Positions 23,511 through 36,180 of a stretch of DNA of 64,000 nucleotides are shown piece after piece. The translations under genes and the position numbers were made by a program. The DNA is from Synaphobranchus kaupii (Eukaryota > Chordata > Actinopteri > Anguilliformes > Synaphobranchidae). The stretch covers positions 88,182,333 to 88,246,332 of the forward strand of contig CM056376.1 of the NCBI GenBank assembly GCA_029718625.1. Direction: 5' to 3'. Each line of letters starts with the position of its first letter. The stretch's first letter is position 1. The notes under the pieces are model-generated. The model saw only the letters and a list, made by a program, of their open reading frames with translations. It was not told the DNA's origin and searched no databases.

Positions 23511-25560
23511 TTGGTAAATTGTCATATAATAGCAGGGGATAACATTGGCTTCAGGCTTTGTAAATGGATGGGCACATCCACAAGGTCACAATGTTGCTGT
23601 AATCTTGTAGGAGGAAATAGAATGCTGAACTTTGCTATGCGTGAAAGGCTTGCTTCAGGGGCTGTGTGCGTGTGCGAGAAAAGCTTATTCTGCCATTCAA
23701 GGCCAGACCAAATCCATTTGCCCGCATCACATCACCCCAGCCGGGCTGGAAAAAAATCTAATCTGCTGGGCTCTCTTCTGCTTCCTCCAGTTCAGCGTCA
23801 GGTTGCAAATGAATTTTTAATTTGAAATTAAACCGAAATGTAAACCATCTGCACATCTTTCCACCTGCCTGTTGCTTGTTCTCATTCGATTCATTGATGT
23901 TTGTTGTCAACCTTCTTGCTTTCATCCTTTGCAAAAAATTCATAATGGGGGGTTCTGTCGCATGCCGTGTCCCCTCGCGCCCATCGCATAGTTTCATTCC
24001 AAAGGGCCCCGGCTGCCACTGTCTGATTCACTGAACGAATGGGAGCCGTGCAGTGAGCCGCAGATTTACAGTGCGCAGAGGCCACTGTGACACTGCCGTT
24101 AAATGCCGGAAGGCTGCGGAATAACTCCAATATCCACACCTGCCGCCAGGAATGAAAGGGAGACTGGGGAAGTGAGAGAGAGTGAGAGGGAGAGAGATTG
24201 TTAGAAAGGGATTGAAGGATGGTGTTTGTGTGAGACAGAGAGGTGGAATGGGATTGAGAAAGGGTGTGATAGAGAGAGAAAGGGTGCAAGACATGGAGAG
24301 AGGGAAGGAGGGAGAGAGAGAGAAGGAAAGGGTGATTTTTTTTTTATTTTTAATTCCTCCCAGTGTCTGACCTTTACAAATGCTCTGCTGTCAGCCGGCA
24401 CCTTGGCCCAGTGGGCCCTTGCCTGCCAGCCCAGACTAATGGGGCTCATTTAGAGTGGAGAACCTTGTTAGAAAAGTGTACCTACATGAAATATCTGCCT
24501 TCTGCGATGTTAGTCTTTCTTTGGCTGTCTCCTGTCCTTCCTAGGGGCCATGCATCATCAGGGGTGCTGTTATGCACCCCCCCCCCCCCCCCCCCCCGAA
24601 TATCATCATCCCCCCACTACCAAACAATTTTTGCTTACTCGTGTAAAAAAAATCCCTTCTTCACTCAGAAACGGGACGATTTCAATCACAGTTACCATCG
24701 GTTACGAAGAAGTCTCATTGCCCTAGGGATCAAAGGTTAAAGGCCTTATCTGAGAGGAAATGGGAAGGAGGGTGCACACGGATTGGCTGAGACAGGGCAA
24801 GCCTCGGGTACGCTTGATTGTGACAAGCAGACCAGATTTTTTAAAAAGGAGACCGTAGCTAGCTTTTGACTAGAATTCACTACAGCCCAGGAGCAGCCCC
24901 TCTGAGAAAAGTATGAGGGCAACATTATCAGAATATGGGGAAACAAGTTCCTGTTTCCTTCGTTCATATACATCATCAGCGTTTAGAAGCATCGTGTAGC
25001 GTGTCAATCATGCCGTGTGTGCTGCCGTTTAATGAAACAGACTTCTTGTCTGTCCGCCTTTCAGAATTCTGACATGGTTTCATTACAGCAACACAAAACA
25101 TGACACTCGGAAGCCTAGACTATGGGGTTTCTCGTCATGCTTTGAGAAATCCCCAGCCTAAAGCCTCTCTCTCTCTCTCTCTCTCTCTCTCATGTGGTCA
25201 GTCAGGTCATCATGACAAGCATCTAACAAGCACACAACGGGGCAAGAGTTATATATTTGTTTTTAATAAATATAAAAAAATTCCCTATTATATTTATTTA
25301 TTGTCATTTTTACAGTATGCTTTTTTGATGCACCTTCTGGTTTCTCTACTGTAGGAAGGCATTTTGGCCATATTTCTTGAGTTTAGAACTCACATGGAGC
25401 CACGCACTCAGGGTAATCGTATCTGCTTTGTTTATAAGGGGAAACAGACTGATGATCCATCTGAGGGCTTGAGGTAAGTCAATGATCAGATTATGGTATG
25501 GCTATTATATATTTATTATATAATTATTTATGGTAGTGTATGACCTACAATTTGAGGGAA
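23511..25560. other. Intronic sequence with GA-rich block and poly-C run
   Basis: The stretch contains a purine-rich (GA)n-like block (about 24170-24340), a pure C run (24577-24597) and a (CT)n tract (about 25168-25192). No gene was recognised. Reading frames across the GA block are low-complexity. Confidence 0.5.
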
Positions 25561-25660
25561 ACAAAGACAGGGGTAAACAAAGACTGTGAAGTTAAAAAAA
25601 CACCTGTTTGGAACATTCCACAGGTAAACAGGTGATGCTATCATCACTGGGTATAAAAGG

Positions 25661-26180
25661 ATATCAAAAAACTATATTGATATCTTATTTTCAGGTACTC
25701 TTACAAGCGATACTATAACCTCTGCATTTGAATGGATCTCTATGGGAATTGGGGGGTGGGACTAGATTAAGCTATAAATTACACGGGAATAGTATGGAAC
25801 CCATGGTTGGCTAAATGGCTGTAAGTCATCAAGAGTCTGCGGTATGAAACGAGCCTCAAACCATCACTCTGCTGCCAGATATGCAGTAGATATGAATAGA
25901 TCACTTGAAGGGTTGTTTCTCCTGACAAATGTTTCCATAGAGTTCAATAGGAAAATAAGAGAAAATACCCTTAAAGTGATCCATCCATATCTACTGCATA
26001 TCTAGCAGTAGAGTGATGATTTGAGGCTCGTTTGATACCTCAGACCCTTGATGACTTACAGCCATTTAGCCAACCATGGTTTCCATACTAGTCCCATGTA
26101 ATTTACAGCTTAATCTAAAGAGGTGATAGTATCGCTTGTAATAGTACCTGAAAATAAGATATCAAGAGTCTTTTGATGTT
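25661..26180. mobile_element. Large near-perfect palindromic element (about 500 bp)
   Basis: The left arm (ttgatatcttattttcaggt, then actcttacaagcgatactat at about 25678) and the right arm (reverse complement ending at about 26165) agree at about 39 of 40 positions. The symmetry continues inward through catggttggctaaatggctg / cagccatttagccaaccatg and cagatatgcagtagatatg / catatctactgcatatctag to a centre near 25930. There is no coding capacity. A half copy lies at 27516-27863. This fits a foldback DNA element, possibly carried within an older Tc1-like unit represented by the flanks. Confidence 0.8.
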
Positions 26181-26224
26181 GTTGGGTCACAGACATCAGG
26201 AAGGCACAGCATGTAAAGGATATA

Positions 26225-26376
26225 CAACCAAATATTAAATATGATGACTTTATTTAAGTTTATGTTAATTTGTCCAATTACCTTTGGTCAACCTACAATG
26301 GGGGGAATATGTATAAAGAGGGCTACAATTGCTACACAGTTCACCCGATATGGATGTAAACACCGTCAAATTATAT
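26225..26376 (+). mobile_element. Fragment resembling Tc1-like terminal sequence
   Basis: The words tttgtccaattacctttggt, acaatggggggaatatgtat and gttcacccgatatggatgta match my memory of a repeated non-coding end of fish Tc1-like transposons. It adjoins the 25.66-26.18 kb palindrome. A microsatellite-like (AT)n run ends it. Identification is from memory. Confidence 0.5.
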
Positions 26377-27212
26377 ATATATATACAAACACACAAGCCC
26401 ACGCACAAATACCTTAACAAAAACCCAACCACATAATTATATTTTCCTTTTCTCCAACGTGTTTAACTGGAGTGGTTTGACACAGCTGTAATGCCATGAC
26501 TACCTACTGGGCTCTGGTCTATAATTATAACAACACATGATTGCCTCACACAAACATAACCGTTTTTTATTCTTGGGATACCCTTTATAAATGGAGGATA
26601 ATGGATTTATTTTTGTATCACTATGTTTGTAGAGAGAGCCTTTCTTCTTGTAAACTGAATTAAAACTTTTTTTAAAAAATTATGCTAGTTAAACAAAAGG
26701 TCAGATTCATGAGTCACATCCAAAATTCTGTATTTCGAATCATTTGATTGCACATTTAAAGAGGCTGACGATGCTTAATAATGCAATTACACTCTTGATA
26801 TGCAGCATTCCAGTCATGCTGAATGTTACTGTTCCCTCCCTGTCCTAACTACCCACGAGGCCGAGCTGTGTTTAACAGAATCATATCAACCCAATTACAC
26901 AACCACGACCTGCAGGCTTGACTGAGTAAAACAGCTGTATTTCCTCCTTCCAGGAAGTAATTAACGCTTTCATCTTCTGCCGAGCAAAGTTTTGTCTTTC
27001 CTGTGGTTTGACGCGATTGGGAGTCCGCTGATCCGTCCCAGCCCCCGTCATGGTGCGCGCGGATAACAGAGTGCCAGATCACAGGGGCTCCTGGAAGAGC
27101 AGAGGACCGTCGCTCCGAGTACGCCCGCTCTTCGTCATCAAACATTTCTCCCTGCGCATTCTCTCCCTCACCCCTCTCTCTCTTCTCTCGCTATATATAT
27201 ATATATATATAT
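26377..27212. other. Intronic sequence, no gene recognised
   Basis: AT-rich sequence is followed by a more GC-rich stretch (about 26850-27150). A 98-codon minus-strand frame there has no recognisable domain. A short (AT)n run (about 27192-27214) abuts the next Tc1 end. Confidence 0.4.
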
Positions 27213-27463
27213 ATAGTACCAGTCAAATGTTTGGACACACCTACTCATAGAAGGTTTTTTTTCCTTTATTTTTACTGTTTTCCACATTTTGGAATAGAAA
27301 AGACATCAAAACTATGAGATAACACAAATTAAATTATGCAAAAACCAAAAAAGTGTTAAACAAATTTTTAAAAGTCTTATATTTTAGATTCTTCAAAGTA
27401 GCCACCCTTTGCCTTGATAACGGCTTTGCACATTCTTGCCATTCTCTCAAACAACTTCTGTGG
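27213..27463 (-). mobile_element. Terminal fragment of a Tc1-like transposon
   Basis: The segment starts tagtaccagtcaaatgtttg, then gacacacctactcat, the familiar end of a widespread fish Tc1 family. It runs into the 3' end of the transposase on the minus strand (REWQECAKPLSRQRVATLKN). It begins next to TA, the Tc1 target dinucleotide. The remaining transposon body is missing and is replaced after about 27463 by the half-palindrome repeat. Confidence 0.85.
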
Positions 27464-27863
27464 TAAACAGGTATTCCACAGGTAAACAGGTGATGCCATC
27501 ATTCTGTATAAAAGGATATCAAAAGACTCCTGATATCTTATTTCCAGGTACTCTTAGAAGCAATACTATAACCTCTCTGCATTTGAATGGATCTCTATGG
27601 GAATTGGGGGGTGGGACTAGATTAAGCTGTAGATTACATGGGGATAGTATGGAACACATGGTTGGTTAAATGGCTGTAAGTCAACAAGGGTCTGAGGTAT
27701 CAAACAAGCCTTAAACTATCACTCTGCTGCCAGAAATACAGTAGATATGGATGGATAACTTGAAGGGTTTCTTCTCCTGACTTATTTTTCCATAGAGTTC
27801 AATAGGAAAATTTGTCAGGAGAAACAACCCTTCAAGTGATCCATCCATATCTACTGCATATCT
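27464..27863. mobile_element. Half copy of the 25.66 kb palindromic element with its 5' flank
   Basis: The flank ccacaggtaaacaggtgatg and gtataaaaggatatcaaaag correspond to 25619-25670. Sequence from about 27516 then follows the left arm through the centre (for example gaatggatctctatgggaat, tggggggtgggactagatta) and stops at tctactgcatatct (27863), where the right arm would begin. It is therefore roughly a 350-bp truncated copy with many point differences. Confidence 0.8.
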
Positions 27864-28206
27864 CACCCACTCTGTCTAATCCCTCTCTCTTTCACTTTCC
27901 GTTTCTTTCCTTCTGATGGTAGCTGTGGCCATGAGGCTGCGCCATTGGCGTGTGAGCGCGGCGCACCTTTCAAGCCTCTGAACGAGCGGCTGAACGACGC
28001 AGCATCTGTCTCGTCAGGCCGTTTGTTTGCTCGAAAAAAAGGGCAAGGGGACTGTTCCGATGGACCTTATGCACCCTAACCTAGGGCCCTGATGAAGGAC
28101 CTCTCACTACTCTCCCTTAACCTAGGGTCCTAACAAGGACCTGCCACATCTATGCCCTACCCTAGGGCCCTGATGAAGGCCTGTAATTTCTATGTACATG
28201 GTACAA
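27864..28206. other. Spacer with short imperfect repeats (28.07-28.17 kb)
   Basis: Three imperfect copies of a unit of roughly 50 bp read accctaacctagggccctga, cttaacctagggtcctaaca and gccctaccctagggccctga, with gaaggacct-type continuations. No gene was recognised. Confidence 0.5.
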
Positions 28207-28555
28207 AGTATGGGGTTTGAACTGAGAAACGAGCTTTCTGCATTCAAATGGTGAGAGGGGGCATTGCTCTTGTACCTCCGAGCAAGGTAATTAACCTGAA
28301 TCCTTATTTAATATATGGTCATGTACGTGTCACTCTATATAAGTGCTAAGTGGATAAATCAAGGTAAGAGTATAGAATTAATGAGATTACATGCATTAAG
28401 GCAGTTGCATAGCAGTTAAATAGGTATGCGTACTTCCTACTGTGCAATCGTGTCATTCTGTTTGGTTTTTGTCATTTATAATCAGAAAGAAAACTACTGT
28501 AGAGAATTATAAAATACTCTTTGAGTGGATTGAACAATTTTGATAATTTCCTGTG
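28207..28555 (+). mobile_element. SINE-like repeat, copy 1
   Basis: Sequence from tggggtttgaactgagaaac to tgataatttcctgtg is about 90% identical by eye to 30562-30915. The segment attgctcttgtacctccgag, then caaggtaattaacctgaatc, resembles the conserved body of fish tRNA-derived SINEs (ttgtaccctgagcaaggtac, ttaacc). This copy lacks the recognisable tRNA-like head. Confidence 0.7.
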
Positions 28556-29230
28556 GCATTGAAAATTGTATGTAATCTGCATAACTGGACCAGAGCTGTG
28601 CACTCACACGACGTGTCCATTTGAAAGACCTCTGCAGGCAGGTGCACTATGCACTCTTCAAACCAAAACAAAAACTGTGCTCTCCACCTAACATGGACCC
28701 AAAGGGGGACCTGCCACTTCTGCACACTCCTGTCGTCGACCAGCATTCATATCTAATCCTCTAACCATGGAGGAGAGGCAGAGAGGCAGGCTCCACTAGG
28801 GCCACATGTTTTGGGTGGTACCTCTTCGAGATAATTATTTGGTTAAAGGGTACATTTGAAGCATGTTTTTTGTTAATGGATTTGGCTCCCTAAAAACCTG
28901 AAGGGGATGCCATAAAGTACAGCTGTCCTGATATACACCAAGGAGCTTCCATGTCCAAATGTTAAAATGAATGTCAGCAAAAACGTGCATGGCAGTAACA
29001 GAGAGGGAGAGCCACTCCCTCTTGGAACTCATTCAGACATTTAAAAGTGACCTGTTTTCCAGAGGAAAACAAATAAACAGGCTCAACATCTGGCACTGAT
29101 GTCATCTCCCCAAATCATTCCATCATTCTCTTCTAATCAATACAATTTGTGGGGCAGAAAGCCTGCTGGGGAATTTGTGGGGCCTTTGTCGAGCCAACAG
29201 CGTGTGTATGCTTGTGTGAATGTGCATGCA

Positions 29231-29266
<36 letters not shown>

Positions 29267-30561
29267 AGAGAGATAGAGAGAGATGATGATGAATGCATAT
29301 TCATTAGACTGTCTTCATAATTCATGTTTATGTATGAATTATCTATCCCACCTGTCAGTAATGCAATGGCCTCAACAGGTCTGGGCGTAATAAACAACCG
29401 GGTTAAAGCTAATGAGGCTGTAATATTTTTGGAGAAAAGAGCGCATAAAGACATTCAAAACAGTATTGATTATTGTAAAAAGCACGGCGAGCGAACTGCA
29501 TGCTTCCGCAGAGCGTGAGGAGGTTGGTGAATAATAACAGAATGATGCCACTGTGATGGATTATGACCTTTACTGTATTATTACGTATGGAGATTTAATT
29601 ACAATGGAGAATAAACCCCATGACGAGCTTTTAATGTATAAAGAACTCTGGGATGTGAAGGGAACTGACTCACTGCCTCTGATTAAAACCACACGACTGA
29701 AAGTCCACGCAGATTTCTCGACGGACATTGGCAAGAATTCAAAGGCTGATAAAATTGGGGGGGGGGGAATAGAATGCAAACATTCCAGGAAAAAAAAAAA
29801 ACATTAAATATGAAAGCAACTTGGGAACATCTTCAGAATGGCTTTCATGTTAAAAAGATACACTGCGCCATTATGAACTTGAAAGTAATATTCAAATTAA
29901 ACAGAAACCATTTAAACTGGGACAGTAGCGTGAATGATAAATGTAAAAGAGCTGACGGTAATTTGCTCTTTAATGACACATAATTGGAGGTCATTTAGAA
30001 TGTGATGGTGAGGCCGAAGCCATTTTGAAGTTGTCTGCGCATTCGAGGATGTGAAACATGTCCAGAGGGTGTCCGTGTTTACGCGAGTACAGGGAAGTGG
30101 TTGGAGAGAGAGGGACTGTGTCGCCATAAATTTAGCCTAAGAGGGTCTATGTTTGCATGAGCGTGGAGATATACCGTGAGAGATGTCGTGTTTATGTGAA
30201 CACGGGGATACCGAAGAGTGGAACATTTTACTGCATTCTCCCCCGTCACTTTTTTCTGCTGACATGGTGAACGTCGCATGCGGGCGCTTTATAGGTCAAA
30301 TGTCACTTCACAATGATCTATAGACGCAGGTCTTTCCAGACAGATACTGTTGAGTAGGCATTGTGCGTGATTTATTCAAGCTGCCCTAACATCACAGCTC
30401 CTTTTGGATTATTCCCCCTGGGAAGTGTATGTCAAATGGATCACTTTTTTAAACACAAAGTCTAAAAGCTTACTGTTCACATATTACCTTATGGCAGCAT
30501 AGTACACCAAGAGTATCTGTTGCCAAACACTGTATCGCAGCTATGTAGCTAGATGGTAGAG
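28556..30561. other. Intronic sequence with a (TG)n tract
   Basis: A (TG)n/(GA)n microsatellite lies at about 29237-29284 and short homopolymers near 29758-29768 and 29793-29804. Around 30075-30205 three loosely similar segments (gtgtttacgcgagtacaggg, gtttgcatgagcgtgg, gtgtttatgtgaacacgggg) may be a decayed tandem repeat. No gene was recognised. Confidence 0.45.
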
Positions 30562-30915
30562 AGTATGGGATTTGAACTGAGAAATGAGCTTTCTGCATTC
30601 AAATGGTGAGAGGGGGCATTGCTCTTGTACCTCAGAGCAAGGTAATTAACCTGAATCCTTATTTAATATCTGGTTATGTACGAGTCACTCTAGATAAGTG
30701 CTAAGTGGATAAATCAAGGTAAGAGTATAGCATTAATGAGATTACATGCATTAAGGCAGTTACAGTATTTAAAGAGGCATGTGTGCTTCCTACTGTGCAA
30801 TCAGGTCATTCTGTTTGGTTCTTGTAATTTATATTTGTTTATCAGAAAAGAAACTACTGTAGAGAATTATAAAATACTCTTTGAGTGGATTGAACAATTT
30901 TGATAATTTCCTGTG
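30562..30915 (+). mobile_element. SINE-like repeat, copy 2
   Basis: This is the second copy of the 28.2 kb repeat, same orientation, with a slightly better preserved start (tagctagatggtagagagta, which could be an A-box-bearing tRNA-like head). Shared words include gtgctaagtggataaatcaa and aaatactctttgagtggatt. Differences are scattered substitutions and small indels, so the copies are not a recent duplication. Confidence 0.7.
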
Positions 30916-30919
30916 TAAT

Positions 30920-32876
30920 AATTTTGGGTAGCACCTTAAATTACAGTACAGGAATTACTGCGTAATTACAGGGTACTTAAGGTATCGCGTATTAAAGCAG
31001 TACGATGGTAAAACTCACGATTCTATACACTACTTTACGATCCCAATGTTATAGCGACAACAGTTCCTTATTTTGTAACATGACGCAAAACAGGCTCGAT
31101 CAAAACAACGTACGTTCCATGTGTTCTGGAAATCCACACATGATATGAATCACGGTAAAAAGTTGGCATCCATATGCCGGCAAAAATTAAAAATATAAAT
31201 ATTTTAGGCAAGAAAAAACTAAAGAACTTCCACTGTGTTCCAGCATCTGTTACTTTGTTTCAGTGATACTTCGTAGAGTAATTCTGACTCTTGGACAACA
31301 AACTCCTAAGGGTTAGCTTTCAGAGGGTTCAAGAACAGTAACCATTTTATTTTCAGGCTTGTGTTCAAAAAAGGTGGTGCTCGAGAAGGGGTTCGAAAGC
31401 CGGAGTTAAGTAAAAGGATCAGTTAAGTAAAAAGATCGACATGCCGATAAATACTGTGTAGTGATCGGGTAACAAGAATGACCTTCTAGCTGGTAGTACA
31501 GTTCCCAATGAGTTACCTAGTAAATGAATATGTTGGTACTGCGTAATAGTGTGAGAACAACCTCATCATATGACAACCAAGGGGCAAGATAGTTACCTGG
31601 TACATACCGTGTAGAGATAGCATATGGATGACTTTCATTGGCAGAACAGTCCCCAGGGAGTTACCTAGTAACTTAACATGTACTGGATAATTATGTGACA
31701 ACAACCTCAACAGATGGCAGAACAGGGATAGGATAGTTATCTAGTTAATACCTGGAGTTACCTGGTACTTTCATGTGTAAGTAGTAAGTACAGTAATGCA
31801 AGAGGGACAAATGTTAACAAGGGATCCCATGATACCGTAACTACGATAATTATCAAATAATTATCGTAAAACTACCTTGTACGACATGAAAAATCTTTTT
31901 ACTGAACTGATGGTGGATTCCACTCCAGCTGTAATCAAGTTAAGATTCATGAAACAAGCATCGATAATACCTGTAATACTAAGTCTTATTTGTAATACTA
32001 GTAATTATACCAGATACTTGCACTTACCATCTCAATAGGTAATTATACCAAATACTTGTACTTACTGTGGTGTTATTCAAACATTATGCATTGCTATTAC
32101 TGATAATTACCTGGAATGAGTAAGCGTTCCAAATAATTAGGTGTGGTTGTGAAACCACACCTATTGTTATTCACCATACTTATTATTATTCCGCCACTTT
32201 TTGAGAACCTATCTCCTCCTACACCATTCACACCATCGACACCATTCATAGCTCATATAATACCTCTATACACTCTGCAGGTTGCTATTACTTTTTACCT
32301 TTCTATCATATACACTTTTTCAGATAATTGACCTTTTATCGCCAAAATAATTAATGGGAGTCAATGGGCACATTTTGAAAACCGATGCAATAGAATGTGG
32401 ATGCTCTAACATATTACACTGCTTATGACATCACAGTGCCTTCCTCTACAACACTGTTATGACCGAACAATACTATCCCAGATAATTTGACATTACCTTT
32501 TTGTGCTTTCATCACAATCATCATTATTTCTTTGGATCACTTCCAGGTTCTTTAGATAATTACCACAAAATACATCACCATATTTTAACACTTTCACCTT
32601 CAATTTTACCTTTCACCTTTCAGATCCATTTATACCGCATTACCACTTCATACCATTTCCACCTTTTATTTACCACCTCAGACTATACCATAGCCTATTA
32701 CCATCTTTCTATAGCATTTCCAGCAATTGATACCATTGCGAAGCAACCACACCTGCAATTTCTTAGGAACTGTTAATCTAGTTATTCTGTGTTACTTAGA
32801 AGTGCTAGGTAATATCTATGGAAGTATTCTGTACCCACTAATTACCCACTAATTCCTGTACCAACCCAATTTTGTT
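30920..32876. mobile_element. Long inverted-repeat element with internal GTTACCTAGTA repeats, host to a nested insertion
   Basis: The left end (attttgggtagcaccttaaa, then ttacagtacaggaattactg) is mirrored at the right end, whose reverse complement reads ttggtacaggaattagtggg, then taattagtgggtacag. The interior has recurrent gttacctggta/gttacctagtaa words, and a unit of about 160 bp is repeated twice between about 31510 and 31830. I find no transposase. A non-autonomous DNA transposon is inferred, and its superfamily is unknown. Confidence 0.5.
32139..32754. mobile_element. Nested repeat with aggtgtggttg termini
   Basis: The left end aggtgtggttgtgaaaccac and the right end (reverse complement aggtgtggttgcttcg) share an 11-bp terminal inverted repeat. 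Internal words such as ttaatgggagtcaatgggca, ctaacatattacactgctta and tgacatcacagtgcc match an abundant fish repeat that I recognise but cannot name. It lies inside the 30.92-32.88 kb element, so it inserted later. One low-complexity reading frame is not convincing as a gene. Confidence 0.6.
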
Positions 32877-33498
<622 letters not shown>

Positions 33499-33940
33499 TT
33501 TGTGTGCGTGTCTGTTTGTATCTAGGCTGTTAGTGCAGCCCAGCTCCCCTAATGAGCTTCAGGACTACTCAGCCTTGTCTTAATTGGGGGAAAAACACAT
33601 CATGTCAAACATAATACAGAGGACTTGGAAAAGCAGAGCTAGTTATACATAGCGGCTCCCTCATCTGTGTAACCCGATCTCTGTTTGGTGTCATCCTCCG
33701 CTCCCATCAGCTCTGGAAAAGCAAGCCTGGGGTTCTGCATTACCCTTTGATTACATTATCTGAGTTAAACTTTTGACAGAAGTCTGTATTCAGGAAAAAT
33801 CACAATGTCTACAGGTGTAAATTTTTCAAACATTCTCTTGGCCAGTTGATACAGCGACACGTTATTCACAAAAGGCAGTTAGATAAACTATGAATTCCTT
33901 TGCTTTGAATTGTTATTGCTTTGAATTGTCAACTGCCAAT
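33499..33940. other. Intronic spacer before the 25-bp array
   Basis: No gene or repeat was recognised in this short stretch. Confidence 0.4.
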
Positions 33941-36180
33941 TCACTGTTCTGAGCAATGCTTCATACTGCTGTGCTGCTCACTGTTCTGCTCTGAACACTG
34001 CTCAACACTGCTACTCTGGCCACTGTTCCACACTGCTGCTCTGACCACTGCTCCACACTGCTGCTCTGACCACTGCTCCACACTGCTGCTATGACCATTG
34101 CTCAACACTTCTGCTCTGACCACTGCTCATTCCTAAACACTGCTACTCTGGTCACTGCTCCGTTCTGCTGCTCTGACCACTGCACAACACTGCTACTCTG
34201 GCCACTACTCCATTCTACTGCCCTGACCACTGCTCAACACTGCTACTCTGGCCACTGCTCCAATCTGCGGCTCTGGCCACTGCTCAACACTGCTACTCTG
34301 GCCACTGCTCCATTATGCTACTCTGACCACTGCTAAACACTGCTACTCTGGCCACTACTCCATTCTGCTGCTCTGACCACTGCTCCATTCTGCTGCTCTG
34401 GCCACTGCTCCATTCTACTACTCTGACCACTGCTCAACACTGCTACTCTGGCCACTGCTCCAATCTGATGCTCTGACCACTGATTAACACTTCTGCTCTG
34501 ACCACTGCTCATTCCTAAACACTGCTACTCTCGCCACTGCTCCATTCTGCTACTCTGGCCACTGCTCCGTTCCGCTGCTCTGACCACTGCACAACACTGC
34601 TGCACTGGCCACTGCTCCTTTCTACTGCTTTGACCACTGCTCAACGCTGCTACTTTGGCCATTGCCCCAATCTGCTGCTCTGACCACTGCTCAACACTGC
34701 TATTCTGGCCACTGCTCCATTCTGCTACTCTGACCACTGCTTAACACTGCTACTCTGACCACTGCTCCATTCTGCTGCTCTGACCACTGCTTAACACTGC
34801 TACTCCGGCCACTGCTCCATTCTGCTGCTCTGACCACTGCTTAACACTGCTACTCTGGCCACTGCTCAACACTGCTGCTCTGACCACTGCTCCATTCTGC
34901 TACTCTGACCACTGCTCCATTCTGCTGCTCTGACCACTGCTAAACACTGCTGCTCTGACCACTGCTTAACACTGCTGCTCTGACCACTGCTTAACACTGC
35001 TACTCTGACCACTGCTCCATTCTGCTGCTCTGACCACTGCTTAACACTGCTACTCTGACCACTGCTCCATTCTGCTACTCTGACCACTGCTCCATTCTGC
35101 TGCTCTGACCACTGCTTAACACTGCTACTCTGGCCACTGCTCCATTCTGCTGCATTGACCACTGCTTAACACTGCTACTCTGGCCACTGCTCCATTCTGC
35201 TGCATTGACCACTGCTTAACACTGCTACTCTGGCCACTGCTCCATTCTGCTGCTCTGACCACTGCTTAACACTGCTACTCTGGCCACTGCTCAACACTGC
35301 TGCTCTGACCACTGCTCCATTCTGCTACTCTGACCACTGCTCCATTCTGCTGCTCTGACCACTGCTTAACACTGCTACTCTGACCACTGCTCCATTCTGC
35401 TGCTCTGACCACTGCTCCATTCTGCTACTCTGACCACTGCTTAACACTGCTACTCTGACCACTGCTCCATTCTGCTGCTCTGACCACTGCTCCATTCTGC
35501 TGCTCTGACCACTGCTTAACACTGCTACTCCGGCCACTGCTCCATTCTGCTGCTCTGACCACTGCTTAACACTGCTACTCTGACCACTGCTCCATTCTGC
35601 TACTCTGACCACTGCTTAACACTGCTGCTCTGACCACTGCTTAACACTGCTGCTCTGACCACTGCTTAACACTGCTACTCTGACCACTGCTCCATTCTGC
35701 TGCTCTGACCACTGCTTAACACTGCTACTCTGACCACTGCTCCATTCTGCTACTCTGACCACTGCTCCATTCTGCTGCTCTGACCACTGCTTAACACTGC
35801 TACTCTGGCCACTGCTCCATTCTGCTGCATTGACCACTGCTTAACACTGCTACTCCGGCCACTGCTCCATTCTGCTGCTCTGACCACTGCTTAACACTGC
35901 TACTCTGGCCACTGCTCAACACTGCTGCTCTGACCACTGCTCCATTCTGCTACTCTGACCACTGCTCCATTCTGCTGCTCTGACCACTGCTTAACACTGC
36001 TACTCTGACCACTGCTCCATTCTGCTGCTCTGACCACTGCTCCATTCTGCTACTCTGACCACTGCTTAACACTGCTACTCTGACCACTGCTCCATTCTGC
36101 TGCTCTGACCACTGCTTAACACTGCTACTACGGCCACTGCTCCATTCTGCTGCTCTGACCACTGCTCAACACCGCTGCTC
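33941..36180. repeat. 25-bp minisatellite array (about 90 units) with higher-order structure
   Basis: Units of 25 bp alternate between tgctccattctgctgctctg+accac and tgcttaacactgctactctg+gccac variants. The left third (to about 34520) is more diverged; the rest is homogeneous. The marker segment actgctcaacactgctgctc occurs at 34861, 35286 and 35911, spacings of 425 and 625 bp (17 and 25 units). A block at about 34866-35162 recurs near-identically at about 35616-35837, an offset of 675 bp (27 units). Minus-strand frames of SSGQSSRMEQWSEQQNGAVV type are repeat artefacts, since 75 bp restores frame. Confidence 0.96.

Noticed and set aside
18088..24597. Poly-C runs at 18088-18109 and 24577-24597 as functional elements
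   Set aside because: Pure homopolymers of this length are common assembly and sequencing trouble spots. Nothing nearby suggests a function.
34525..36162. Series of minus-strand frames rich in SSGQSS and MEQWSEQ
   Set aside because: They are translations of the 25-bp minisatellite, where 75 bp restores the frame. There is no start or splice context.
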